From an uncultured Flavobacteriales bacterium (GTDB lineage Bacteria > Bacteroidota > Bacteroidia > Flavobacteriales > BACL11), in NCBI GenBank assembly GCA_950069165.1, contig CATMIT010000014.1:1-24160 (forward strand): a stretch of DNA of 24,160 nucleotides, written 5' to 3'. Shown here in pieces: positions 7,240 to 15,289 of this stretch (the stretch's first letter is position 1; every line of letters begins with the position of its first letter). The notes under the pieces were generated by a model. That model worked only from the letters and a program-made list of their open reading frames with translations. It was not told the origin of the DNA and made no database searches. The position numbers and the translations under genes were made by a program.

Positions 7240-8564
7240 AAGAAAAGTTAGATAAATACATAAAACAACATCATCTTTTTAAGAGGGAGGACAAACTAAT
7301 ACTTGCTATTAGTGGTGGCGCAGACAGTGTTGCATTAGCCTGTCTTTTAAAGGCATTGAATTGCAATTTTATAATGGCACATTGCAATTTTGGTTTACGA
7401 AAAGAGGAATCGGATTCGGATGAAGTTTTTGTAAAAAAGTTGGCTAAGAAGCTAAATGTAGAATGTGTTACAAGCAACTTTGACACTCAAAATTTTGCAA
7501 TACAAAATAAGCTTTCCATTCAGATGGCTGCAAGAGAATTGAGGTATAAATGGTTTGAAGCCTTGAGATTAAAATTGGATTGCAATTTTATTGTTACGGC
7601 TCATAATCAGGATGATGATATTGAAACTTTTTTTATCAACCTTCTAAGAGGAACGGGAATAAAAGGAATGTTGGGAATTCATCCGAAAAAAAGGAATATA
7701 ATTAGACCTCTTTTGTTTGCAAGAAAAGATGAAATTTATGATTTCCTTAAAGAAAATAAAATTGAATATCGTGAAGACAGTTCTAATAAAGACGATAAAT
7801 ATCTTAGAAATAAAATACGGCTTCATCTCATTCCTTTACTGGAAGATATTAATCCTTCAATTAAAGAAACAATAACAAAGGATATGGATTATTTAAGTGG
7901 TATTTCTGAAATATACAATACCCAAATTAATAAACAAAAAGGGCGATTGCTAAAACAAGAAGGTAGTTATTTTACCATTTCAATTGTAGAATTAGAAAAG
8001 CTAAATCCCATGCCAACATATCTTTATGAGCTTTTGAACCCATTTGGTTTTTTCAGTGTGAACGATATTTCTATCGCTTTACAAAAGCAATCCGGAAAGC
8101 AATTTTTTTCTGCTACTCACCGCTTAATTATCGATAGAAAGAAAATCATTATTCAACCCATTAGGAAAAATGAAAAAATAGAAATACAAATTAACAAAAA
8201 TGATAAAGAATGTTTTTACCCAATTCATTTAAGGTTCTCATTGTCCGGAAATCTTGCTATTCAAAATGATGTAAATATTGCAATGCTTGACTTTGATAAA
8301 TTGAAATTTCCACTAGTTTTAAGAAAGTGGGAAAAAGGAGATTTTTTCTTTCCGCTTGGGATGAAAGGGAAAAAGAAATTAAGTGACTTTTTTATTGACA
8401 ATAAAATTTCAATTCCTGAAAAGGAACAAATTTGGGTGCTATGCTCTGACAATGAAATTATGTGGATTGTTGGGTTAAGATTAGACGAAAGATTCAAAAT
8501 ATTAGAAAACACTAAAAAGGCGTATATTGTACAACTTTTAAAAGAACTAAGATGTCAGAAATAA
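7236..8564 (+). CDS. tilS: tRNA(Ile)-lysidine synthetase
   Basis: The protein has 442 residues when started at the ATG overlapping the pabB stop (ATGA). The upstream in-frame ATG at 7176 would add 20 unconserved residues inside pabB. The N-terminal N-type ATP pyrophosphatase motif SGGADS is at residues 26-31, followed by MAHCNFGLRKEESDSDE, AARELRYKWFE, TAHNQDDDIETFF and REDSSNKDDKYLRNKIR, all typical of TilS. A C-terminal domain (FFPLGMKGKKKLSDFF) matches the substrate-binding TilS C domain. TilS converts C34 of the CAU-anticodon tRNA-Ile to lysidine, so AUA is read as Ile; it is essential in most bacteria. Its 3' end overlaps the next gene by 13 bases in another frame. Confidence 0.96.
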   Translation: MKEKLDKYIKQHHLFKREDKLILAISGGADSVALACLLKALNCNFIMAHCNFGLRKEESDSDEVFVKKLAKKLNVECVTSNFDTQNFAIQNKLSIQMAARELRYKWFEALRLKLDCNFIVTAHNQDDDIETFFINLLRGTGIKGMLGIHPKKRNIIRPLLFARKDEIYDFLKENKIEYREDSSNKDDKYLRNKIRLHLIPLLEDINPSIKETITKDMDYLSGISEIYNTQINKQKGRLLKQEGSYFTISIVELEKLNPMPTYLYELLNPFGFFSVNDISIALQKQSGKQFFSATHRLIIDRKKIIIQPIRKNEKIEIQINKNDKECFYPIHLRFSLSGNLAIQNDVNIAMLDFDKLKFPLVLRKWEKGDFFFPLGMKGKKKLSDFFIDNKISIPEKEQIWVLCSDNEIMWIVGLRLDERFKILENTKKAYIVQLLKELRCQK

Positions 8565-9031
8565 AATTTGAAGAAAAACAGTATTTGGGATTAAATAAAA
8601 TGTCGCTTTCCAGAAGGATAGCATTGGCATTGTTTTGTTTTGTGGCTTATTATTGGAAAGAAAATCACGAAAAATCGGGCGAACTTTTCTTCTTTTTAGG
8701 AATAGCTATTTTAGTAATTTCGGTTTTGCTTGTGTTTGTATTACACTTTGAAACCAAAGTACAAAACAAAAGTATCATATTAGATGGACTATGGACATCT
8801 AGAAAAATAAAGATTGATTTAAGTAGTATTAAATCAGTCAAAAAAGTAATGTACAGCAAATATATTTTGAATCGATCCGTTTATAATTTGCATCTAAAAG
8901 GGACCATTCGTTTTTACACAAGAGGTGTTGATGCGGTTGAGCTTACCGATAAAGATGGCTTAATCTATTTGATTGGGAGCCAAAAATCGGAAGAATTAGC
9001 TAGGATTATAAATCAAGAATTAAACCCATAG
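8552..9031 (+). CDS. Two-helix membrane protein with a PH-like C-terminal domain, unknown function
   Basis: This 159-residue protein has two hydrophobic helices (about 21-35 and 44-66) and then a roughly 90-residue beta-rich region (IILDGLWTSRKIKIDLSSI, then IRFYTRGVDAVELTDKDG). The layout resembles the bacterial PH-like proteins found in many Bacteroidota, and the Ser-x-Ile-x-x-Val and IYLIGSQKSEELARII segments fit that fold. No catalytic residues are evident. The start overlaps the tilS 3' end by 13 bases, and dsbD begins 4 bases after the stop, so translation is probably coupled in the operon. The family call is by pattern and is moderate; the function is unknown. Confidence 0.75.
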   Translation: MSEIKFEEKQYLGLNKMSLSRRIALALFCFVAYYWKENHEKSGELFFFLGIAILVISVLLVFVLHFETKVQNKSIILDGLWTSRKIKIDLSSIKSVKKVMYSKYILNRSVYNLHLKGTIRFYTRGVDAVELTDKDGLIYLIGSQKSEELARIINQELNP

Positions 9032-9035
9032 AAGA

Positions 9036-11048
9036 ATGAAAAAAATATTTTTTGTACTTGCATTTTTATTTGCAGGCATATTTTCAAATGCTCAGATTTT
9101 AGATCCTGTAATTTGGGAATTTTCGCAAACTAAAATTTCTGAATCGGAAGTTGAACTTCAATTTAAAGCAAGCATTGAAGATCATTGGCATTTGTATTCT
9201 CAATTTACTGGACAATTCTATGGAGATGAGGGGCCTATTCCGACCTCTTTTGTTTTCAAGGAATCAGAAAATTTTGAAAAACTAGGGGAAACATTAGAAG
9301 AAATCCCTATGGAAGTTTTTGACCCCATTTTTGAAATGGACTTGAAATACTTTGAAGGGTTAGCAACTTTCTCTCAGAAAATAAAAACCCTGAATTCGAA
9401 TCCTTTTATAATAGAGGGAGAAATCAATTTTATGTCTTGTGATCAGGCCCAATGTATTTTCCCTATGCCCGTTCCATTTAGCTTTCATATCAATTCAGAC
9501 TGGAGTATAATAGCGGAGAAAGTGGAAGAAGAAATTACTATAGAAGAAATTGAAAACACCCAAAAATATAAAGATGAATTAGTAGAATTAAACAATCCAT
9601 CTGCCGATTGTGGGGAAAAGAAATCAGAAGAAAATAGTTTGTGGGCCATTTTTATTTTGGGGCTTTTGGGCGGGCTTATTGCCCTTATAACGCCATGTGT
9701 TTTTCCTATGATTCCCCTCACGGTTAGTTTTTTTACAAAGGGAGAAAAAGGCAAAGGGATGTTCAATGCGATTATGTATGGTTTTTTCATTATGCTTATC
9801 TACTTTCTACTTAGTATTCCTTTTCATATAATGCCAAATATTGACCCTGAAATTTTAAATCAGATTTCTACAAATAGTTGGCTCAACCTTTTCTTCTTTG
9901 CTATTTTCATTGCTTTTGCACTTTCCTTTTTCGGATATTACGATTTAGCCTTGCCAAGTAAATGGGGCAATAAAGCAGATTCTTCCTCCAATATTGGAGG
10001 ATTAATTGGTATATTTTTTATGGCGCTAACTTTAGCAATTGTTTCTTTCTCTTGTACTGGTCCTATTTTAGGCTCACTTTTAGCAGGAACTTTGGGAGGA
10101 GATGTAAGCACAGTTGCTATTTTAGGAATGGAATTCAAGATGGTTGCCACCAAATTAACGGTAGGGATGACAGGTTTCGGATTAGCATTGGGTTTTCCGT
10201 TTGCCTTATTTGCTCTTTTCCCAAAATTGTTAGATGCGCTACCACAATCTGGAGGATGGCTAAATTCAGTAAAAGTAGTCTTAGGGTTTTTGGAGGTTGC
10301 ACTAGCTATAAAGTTCCTTTCTAATGCCGATATGGTTGAGCAATGGGGCTTGATAAAAAGGGAAACCTTCTTTGTGCTTTGGTTTATTATTGGCGCACTA
10401 ACGGTATTGTATTTAATTGGAAAAATTCAGTTTCCCCACGATTCTAAACTAACAAAGATTTCCAAAATGCGTTATGGGTTTATTTTGTCTTTTTTATTTT
10501 TTACTATTTACCTAATTCCAGGAATGTTTGGCTCGCATTTAAATTGGTGGGAGCATGAGGCATTAAGCGGATTCCCTCCACCGCTAAGTTATAGCTACAC
10601 TTATCAGCAAGAAGAAAAAGAAGTATTTTTTGACTATTGGGAAGCTATAGAATATGCAGAAAAAGAGGAAAAAGCAGTATTTATCGATTTTACGGGTTGG
10701 GCTTGTGTCAACTGTAGAAAAATGGAAGAACATGTATTTCCAGAAGTAGAGGATTTGTTGGGGGAATTCGTGCTTTGCCAACTCTATGTGGACGAGCAAA
10801 CATTATTAGACAACATTGAGATAGTAATTGTTCCAACTTCTGATGGAGGAACAAAAAAGAAAACCTTAACCACTGTTGGAAATAAATGGAGCACTTTGCA
10901 AGCGGTAACTTATGCTAGTTCATCACAGCCATACTATGTGCTGTATAGTCCAAAAAACGGACTTTTAACCAATCCTATTGGCTACACTCCTGATGTTAGC
11001 GAATTTCAAAAATGGCTAAAATGTGGCTTAACGGAATTCAATAAATAG
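9036..11048 (+). CDS. dsbD: DsbD-family transmembrane thiol:disulfide interchange protein
   Basis: The 670-residue protein is in the DsbD size range. A signal peptide (MKKIFFVLAFLFAGIFSNA) leads to an N-terminal immunoglobulin-like alpha domain with cysteines C135 and C140 (CDQAQC). Next come about eight membrane helices of the CcdA/DsbD type holding the paired cysteines C221 (ITPCVFPMIP) and C340 (SFSCTGPILG). The C-terminus is a thioredoxin domain with the active site WACVNC (C557, C560). DsbD passes electrons from cytoplasmic thioredoxin across the inner membrane to periplasmic thiol proteins. The gene lies 4 bases after the PH-like gene and 3 bases before yifB. All three pairs of redox cysteines are present, so the electron path looks intact. 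Confidence 0.93.
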   Translation: MKKIFFVLAFLFAGIFSNAQILDPVIWEFSQTKISESEVELQFKASIEDHWHLYSQFTGQFYGDEGPIPTSFVFKESENFEKLGETLEEIPMEVFDPIFEMDLKYFEGLATFSQKIKTLNSNPFIIEGEINFMSCDQAQCIFPMPVPFSFHINSDWSIIAEKVEEEITIEEIENTQKYKDELVELNNPSADCGEKKSEENSLWAIFILGLLGGLIALITPCVFPMIPLTVSFFTKGEKGKGMFNAIMYGFFIMLIYFLLSIPFHIMPNIDPEILNQISTNSWLNLFFFAIFIAFALSFFGYYDLALPSKWGNKADSSSNIGGLIGIFFMALTLAIVSFSCTGPILGSLLAGTLGGDVSTVAILGMEFKMVATKLTVGMTGFGLALGFPFALFALFPKLLDALPQSGGWLNSVKVVLGFLEVALAIKFLSNADMVEQWGLIKRETFFVLWFIIGALTVLYLIGKIQFPHDSKLTKISKMRYGFILSFLFFTIYLIPGMFGSHLNWWEHEALSGFPPPLSYSYTYQQEEKEVFFDYWEAIEYAEKEEKAVFIDFTGWACVNCRKMEEHVFPEVEDLLGEFVLCQLYVDEQTLLDNIEIVIVPTSDGGTKKKTLTTVGNKWSTLQAVTYASSSQPYYVLYSPKNGLLTNPIGYTPDVSEFQKWLKCGLTEFNK

Positions 11049-11051
11049 AAC

Positions 11052-12590
11052 ATGTTAGTTAAAACCTATGGTAGTGCAGTAAGCGGTATTGATGCCAAAA
11101 CAATTACCATTGAGGTCGATATTACCAGGGGAATAAAATTTTATTTGGTTGGCTTGCCTGATAATGCGGTAAAAGAAAGTGAGCAAAGAATAAGAGCTGC
11201 TCTTAAAAATAATGGCTATCGAGTTCCCGGAAAACAAATTGTAATCAACATGGCACCGGCTGACATCAGAAAGGAAGGTTCGGCTTACGATTTACCACTT
11301 GCTATTGGAATTTTGGCAGCCAACAAAGAGTTTGATGACAGCAAATTAGCCGATTTCGTAATAATGGGCGAACTTTCATTAGACGGAAGTATTTTACCAA
11401 TAAAAGGGGCCTTACCTATTGCTATACAAGCAAAAGAAGAAGGGTTTAAAGGAATATTTTTACCAAAGGAAAATGCAAGGGAAGCGGCCATTGTAAATGA
11501 TTTAGATGTTTTTGGGGTTGTTAATGTTGGAGAGGTTATCGATTTTTTTAAAGAAGAAATAAAAATAAGCCCAACCACTGTTGATACAAGAAAAGAGTTT
11601 TATGAAGGGCTTAATAATATTACAGCTGATTTTTCGGATGTAAAGGGACAAGAAAATATAAAAAGAGCATTGGAAATTGCGGCTGCTGGTGGGCATAATG
11701 TAATCATGATAGGTCCACCAGGAGCAGGGAAAACAATGTTGGCAAAACGCATGCCAGGAATTTTGCCGCCACTCTCTTTGCAAGAGGCATTGGAAACCAC
11801 AAAAATTCATTCTGTATCTGGGAAATTATCGGCAAATGATACTCTTATGACTTCCAGGCCATTTCGCTCACCTCATCATACCATTTCAGATGTGGCTCTT
11901 GTTGGAGGAGGGACGCATCCACAACCTGGAGAAATATCGCTAGCTCATAATGGGGTTTTGTTTTTAGATGAATTACCAGAGTTCAAACGAACGGTTTTAG
12001 AAGTTCTAAGACAACCTATTGAGGATAGAGTTATAACTATTTCTCGTGCCAAATTTACAGTGGATTACCCAGCAAGTTTTATGTTGATTTCCTCAATGAA
12101 TCCTTGCCCTTGTGGCTATTATAATCATCCTGAAAAAGACTGCTTGTGCCCTCCAGGAATGGTGCAGAAATATTTGAATAAGATATCAGGACCTTTGTTG
12201 GATAGGATTGATTTGCATGTTGAGGTTACCCCTGTTAGTTTTGATGAATTAGCATCAAAAACAAAAGGAAAAAGTAGTGCTGACATTCGAGAGAGAGTGA
12301 TGGAGGCAAGAGATATACAAGAACAGAGATACAGTAACGCAAAAGGGGTTCATGCAAATGCACAAATAAGCACTAAACAATTGCAAAAGTACTGTGCGCT
12401 CAATACGGAAAGTCAACAAATGCTTAAAATGGCCATGGAAAAATTGAATTTATCCGCTAGGGCCTATGATAGAATTCTGAAAGTATCCCGAACAATTGCT
12501 GATTTGGATAATGCTGAAAATATTAGTTCAGCTCATATTGCAGAGGCCATTCAGTATCGCTCCTTAGATAGAGAGGGTTGGGCAGGATAA
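11052..12590 (+). CDS. comM: YifB/ComM family Mg-chelatase-like AAA+ ATPase
   Basis: The 512-residue protein has the N-terminal ChlI-like domain (AVSGIDAKTITIEVDITRG, PDNAVKESEQRIRAAL, INMAPADIRKEG). The AAA+ core follows, with Walker A GPPGAGKT (221-228) and Walker B LFLDELPEF (D306, E307). A cysteine cluster (C352, C354, C364, C366; CPCGYYNHP then CLCPP) and a C-terminal helical Mg_chelatase_C region (YDRILKVSRTIADLD) complete the family layout. In naturally transformable bacteria ComM is a hexameric helicase that promotes branch migration of incoming DNA. YifB homologues are also widespread outside competent species, so competence is not proven here. It is the last gene of the pabB operon, 3 bases after dsbD. 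Confidence 0.94.
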   Translation: MLVKTYGSAVSGIDAKTITIEVDITRGIKFYLVGLPDNAVKESEQRIRAALKNNGYRVPGKQIVINMAPADIRKEGSAYDLPLAIGILAANKEFDDSKLADFVIMGELSLDGSILPIKGALPIAIQAKEEGFKGIFLPKENAREAAIVNDLDVFGVVNVGEVIDFFKEEIKISPTTVDTRKEFYEGLNNITADFSDVKGQENIKRALEIAAAGGHNVIMIGPPGAGKTMLAKRMPGILPPLSLQEALETTKIHSVSGKLSANDTLMTSRPFRSPHHTISDVALVGGGTHPQPGEISLAHNGVLFLDELPEFKRTVLEVLRQPIEDRVITISRAKFTVDYPASFMLISSMNPCPCGYYNHPEKDCLCPPGMVQKYLNKISGPLLDRIDLHVEVTPVSFDELASKTKGKSSADIRERVMEARDIQEQRYSNAKGVHANAQISTKQLQKYCALNTESQQMLKMAMEKLNLSARAYDRILKVSRTIADLDNAENISSAHIAEAIQYRSLDREGWAG

Positions 12591-12596
12591 AAGCCT

Positions 12597-12604
12597 TATA
12601 TTCG
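12597..12604 (+). promoter_or_regulatory. -7 promoter-like element for the M42 peptidase gene
   Basis: TATATTCG fits the TAnnTT(T/C)G pattern seen elsewhere in the window and lies 22 bases before the ATG, straight after the yifB stop. A TTG at 12578-12580 lies upstream, but the 16-base spacing is short. Confidence 0.4.
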
Positions 12605-12626
12605 CACCTTTAATTCAAAACAAATT

Positions 12627-13715
12627 ATGGCAAAGAAGAAAATTATTACTAAAAAGTCAGAGGCTTTTTTAGAGAAATACTTAAATAACCCTTCTCCAAC
12701 AGGATTTGAAAGTGTAGGGCAAAAAATGTGGTTGGACTACATCAAGCCCTATATTGATAAGTATTTTGTAGATACTTATGGCTCCGTTGTTGGCGTAATA
12801 AATCCGGAAGCAAAATATAAAGTTGTAATTGAAGCACATGCTGATGAAATTTCATGGTTTGTACACTATATCACTAAAGATGGTTTTATTTATTTGGTTC
12901 GTAATGGGGGATCTGACCATCAGATTGCTCCATCCAAAAGGGTAAATATTCATACCAAAAAAGGAATGGTAAAAGCGGTATTTGGTTGGCCAGCAATACA
13001 TACGCGTAGGGCAAGAACAGAAAAAGCACCAAAGCCAGATAACATCTTTTTAGATTGTGGTTGCGATAGTAAAAAGGCAGTGGAAAAATTGGGCATTCAT
13101 GTGGGCTGTGTGGTTACTTATGAAGATAAATTTATGATTTTGAATAAGAATTTTTATGTGGGTAGAGCTTTGGATAACAGAATGGGCGGATTTATGATTG
13201 CTGAGGTGGCTCGCCTTTTGAAAGAAAATAAAGTAAAATTGCCTTTTGGACTTTATATTACTAACTCTGTTCAAGAAGAAGTAGGATTAAGAGGAGCCCA
13301 AATGATTACAGAAAGCATAAAACCAGATGTTGCCATTATTACGGACGTGTGTCATGACACTAACACGCCAATGATAGATAAAATAAAAGAAGGAGATACA
13401 AAATGTGGTGATGGACCTGTTCTTACTTACGGTCCAGCAGTGCAAAATAATTTGTTAAAACTAATTATAACTTCTGCTGAAAAAAATAAAATTCCTTTCC
13501 AAAGAAATGCCGCTTCACGTTCGACAGGAACAGATACAGATGCTTTTGCTTATTCAACCGGAGGAGTAGCTTCTGCACTTATATCTTTACCTTTAAGGTA
13601 CATGCACACTACTGTTGAAAGTGCACATAAAGATGATGTTGAAAATGTAATTCGTTTAATTTTTGAATCCTTAAAAAAGATTAAAAATAATCACGATTTC
13701 AGATATTTGAAATAA
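12627..13715 (+). CDS. M42-family metal-dependent aminopeptidase
   Basis: The 362-residue cytoplasmic protein has all the metal ligands and catalytic acids of the M42 (TET/glutamyl aminopeptidase-like) family: H71 and D73 (EAHADEI), the bridging D183 (RALDNRMGG), the catalytic E217 with E218 (VQEEVG), D240 (ITDVCHD) and H327 (YMHTTVES). These form a two-metal centre that removes N-terminal residues from peptides, usually within large tetrahedral oligomers. A Ser in EISWFV replaces the more usual Gly after MDEI, which is a minor departure. It has its own promoter-like element and is separated from the SPFH gene by 78 bases. Substrate preference cannot be read from the sequence. Confidence 0.92.
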   Translation: MAKKKIITKKSEAFLEKYLNNPSPTGFESVGQKMWLDYIKPYIDKYFVDTYGSVVGVINPEAKYKVVIEAHADEISWFVHYITKDGFIYLVRNGGSDHQIAPSKRVNIHTKKGMVKAVFGWPAIHTRRARTEKAPKPDNIFLDCGCDSKKAVEKLGIHVGCVVTYEDKFMILNKNFYVGRALDNRMGGFMIAEVARLLKENKVKLPFGLYITNSVQEEVGLRGAQMITESIKPDVAIITDVCHDTNTPMIDKIKEGDTKCGDGPVLTYGPAVQNNLLKLIITSAEKNKIPFQRNAASRSTGTDTDAFAYSTGGVASALISLPLRYMHTTVESAHKDDVENVIRLIFESLKKIKNNHDFRYLK

Positions 13716-13738
13716 AATTTAAGAAACCAATTGGCTCC

Positions 13739-13768
13739 TTGTTTTATTCAATTTTTTTCTTAAATTCG
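13739..13768 (+). promoter_or_regulatory. Promoter of the SPFH-domain gene
   Basis: TTG at 13739-13741, a 19-base spacer and TAAATTCG at 13761-13768 match the Bacteroidetes -33/-7 layout (TTTG, about 19 bases, TAnnTTTG) apart from one C for T. This is the best-spaced promoter in the window. The predicted leader is about 20 bases. Confidence 0.6.
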
Positions 13769-13793
13769 CGTACCTAATTTAAAAAAATATAAA

Positions 13794-14723
13794 ATGGACA
13801 CAAATATTATTTTCGGAAACATAGTTTACATCATTATTGCTCTTTTCCTACTAAAAGGGACATTGTATATGGTAAAGCAAAAAACAGCAGTTGTTATTGA
13901 ACGATTAGGTAAATTCCAGAAAATTTCTAAGGCAGGATTGCATTTTAAAATACCATTAATTGATAGTATTGCAGGGTCAGTAAACCTTAGGGTAAGGGAA
14001 TTACCTGTAGAAGTGGAAACAAAAACTAAGGATGATGTATTTGTTAAGGTAGTGGTTTCTGTTCAGTTTTTTGTGGTAGATACTGATGAAGGTATTGAGG
14101 ATTCATTTTATAAATTGAATAGCCCTGAACACCAAATACAATCTTATGTATTTGATTCTATTCGTTCAGAAGTGCCAAGGATGGAATTGGATTCAGTATT
14201 TTCTGAGAAAGATAAAATTGCTGTTGCGGTTAAAACAGAACTTTCAGAAACAATGAAGCAATTTGGATTTGATTTTATAAAAGCATTAGTTACTGATATT
14301 GACCCTGACGCTAAGGTTAAGCAATCTATGAATGAAATAAATGCTGCAAAAAGAATGAAAGATGCAGCAAGAGAAGAAGCAGAAGCAGCAAAAATTAGAG
14401 TGATTGCAGCAGCTGAGGCAGATATGGAAAGTAAACGCTTAGCAGGGGAAGGGATAGCGCTACAGAGAATTGCAATTGCCAATGGATTAAAAGAATCAGT
14501 GGCGGAAGTCAAGTTGGCTATGGAGGACCATGTTACTAGTCAAGATGTAATGAATATGCTTTTTATGACGCAACATTATGAAACGGTTGCTAAGCTTTCT
14601 GAAAATAATACGAGTACGATATTTATGCCGTATTCTCCTGATAATGTAGGGGACTTGCAAATGCAAATTCAAAGTAGTTTATTGGCAGTTGATTCATTGA
14701 AAAAGAAGAGTAAAAAAGCTTAA
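13794..14723 (+). CDS. SPFH (stomatin/prohibitin-like) membrane protein, QmcA-like
   Basis: The 309-residue protein has one N-terminal membrane helix (about residues 8-25). The SPFH/band 7 domain follows (QKTAVVIERLGKFQKISKAG, FKIPLIDS, ETKTKDDVFVKVVVSVQFFV), then a long Ala/Glu-rich helix (about 180-235, including AAKRMKDAAREEAEAAK) that in this family mediates ring assembly. Such proteins form cage-like microdomains in the inner membrane and often scaffold proteases. The usual partner nfeD is not adjacent. Its stop codon lies in a TTAA shared with the stop of the convergent tag gene, a 4-base tail-to-tail overlap with no terminator hairpin. Confidence 0.92.
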   Translation: MDTNIIFGNIVYIIIALFLLKGTLYMVKQKTAVVIERLGKFQKISKAGLHFKIPLIDSIAGSVNLRVRELPVEVETKTKDDVFVKVVVSVQFFVVDTDEGIEDSFYKLNSPEHQIQSYVFDSIRSEVPRMELDSVFSEKDKIAVAVKTELSETMKQFGFDFIKALVTDIDPDAKVKQSMNEINAAKRMKDAAREEAEAAKIRVIAAAEADMESKRLAGEGIALQRIAIANGLKESVAEVKLAMEDHVTSQDVMNMLFMTQHYETVAKLSENNTSTIFMPYSPDNVGDLQMQIQSSLLAVDSLKKKSKKA

Positions 14724-15289
14724 ATCTCTTTATGTCTAAAACAGTCTGTGGTATGATCATTTACCATTCCCATGGCTTGCATATGCGCATATACAATTGT
14801 TGAACCCACAAATTTAAACCCTCTACTTTTCAGGTCTTTACTTATTTTATCAGATAAAATCGTGTTGGCTGGAATTTCACTCATGCTCTTAAAATTATTT
14901 TGGATGGGCTTCCCATCTACAAAACCCCAAAGGTATTTACTGAAAGTCACAAACTCTTTTTGCACTTCCATAAAAGCAATCGCATTTGTTTTGGCCGCTT
15001 TTATTTTTAATCGATTTCTGATGATCCCAACATCTTGCCTTAATTCTTCCAATTTTTCATCAGAGTAATTGGCTATTTTTTGAAAATCAAAATTATCGAA
15101 TGCTGTGCGGAAATTTTCTCGTCTTCTGAGTATGGTAATCCAACTCAGGCCTGCCTGAAATGTCTCCAATAACATAAACTCAAAAATCTTACTATCTTCA
15201 TAAACAGGAACACCCCATTCTATATCATGATACTCAATGTAGAGTGCATCATCTTTAGGCCAATTACACCTTAGTACCTCCCGTGACAT
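14720..15289 (-). CDS. tag: DNA-3-methyladenine glycosylase I
   Basis: The 189-residue protein matches Tag in length and motifs. RCNW with Cys8, H21 in EYHDIEWG, and H179 with C183 in NDHTTDCFRH are the zinc-binding set. LLETFQAGLSW (E42, W50) lines the base-recognition pocket, and IIRNRLKIKAAKTNA supplies the helix-hairpin-helix region. Tag removes 3-methyladenine from alkylated DNA in base excision repair. The ATG at 15287-15289 lies 19 bases inside the 3' end of secA in another frame, so translation is likely coupled to secA. No better start exists downstream before Cys8. The 3' end overlaps the SPFH gene by 4 bases. Confidence 0.95.
   Translation of the reverse strand: MSREVLRCNWPKDDALYIEYHDIEWGVPVYEDSKIFEFMLLETFQAGLSWITILRRRENFRTAFDNFDFQKIANYSDEKLEELRQDVGIIRNRLKIKAAKTNAIAFMEVQKEFVTFSKYLWGFVDGKPIQNNFKSMSEIPANTILSDKISKDLKSRGFKFVGSTIVYAHMQAMGMVNDHTTDCFRHKEI

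Noticed and set aside
11502..11810. 102-codon open frame on the minus strand inside yifB/comM
   Set aside because: Its product has no recognisable motif and it lies opposite the Walker A region of a well-supported gene.
13727..13734. Palindrome CCAATTGG between the M42 and SPFH genes, as a terminator or operator
   Set aside because: The stem is too short and has no loop, so it is no good terminator. An operator is possible, but a single 8-base palindrome is weak evidence.
14144..14512. 122-codon open frame on the minus strand inside the SPFH gene
   Set aside because: It is antisense to an Ala/Glu-rich helix coding region, which produces long Ser/Ala/Ile-rich shadow frames. There is no promoter-like element, and the SPFH gene explains the region fully.
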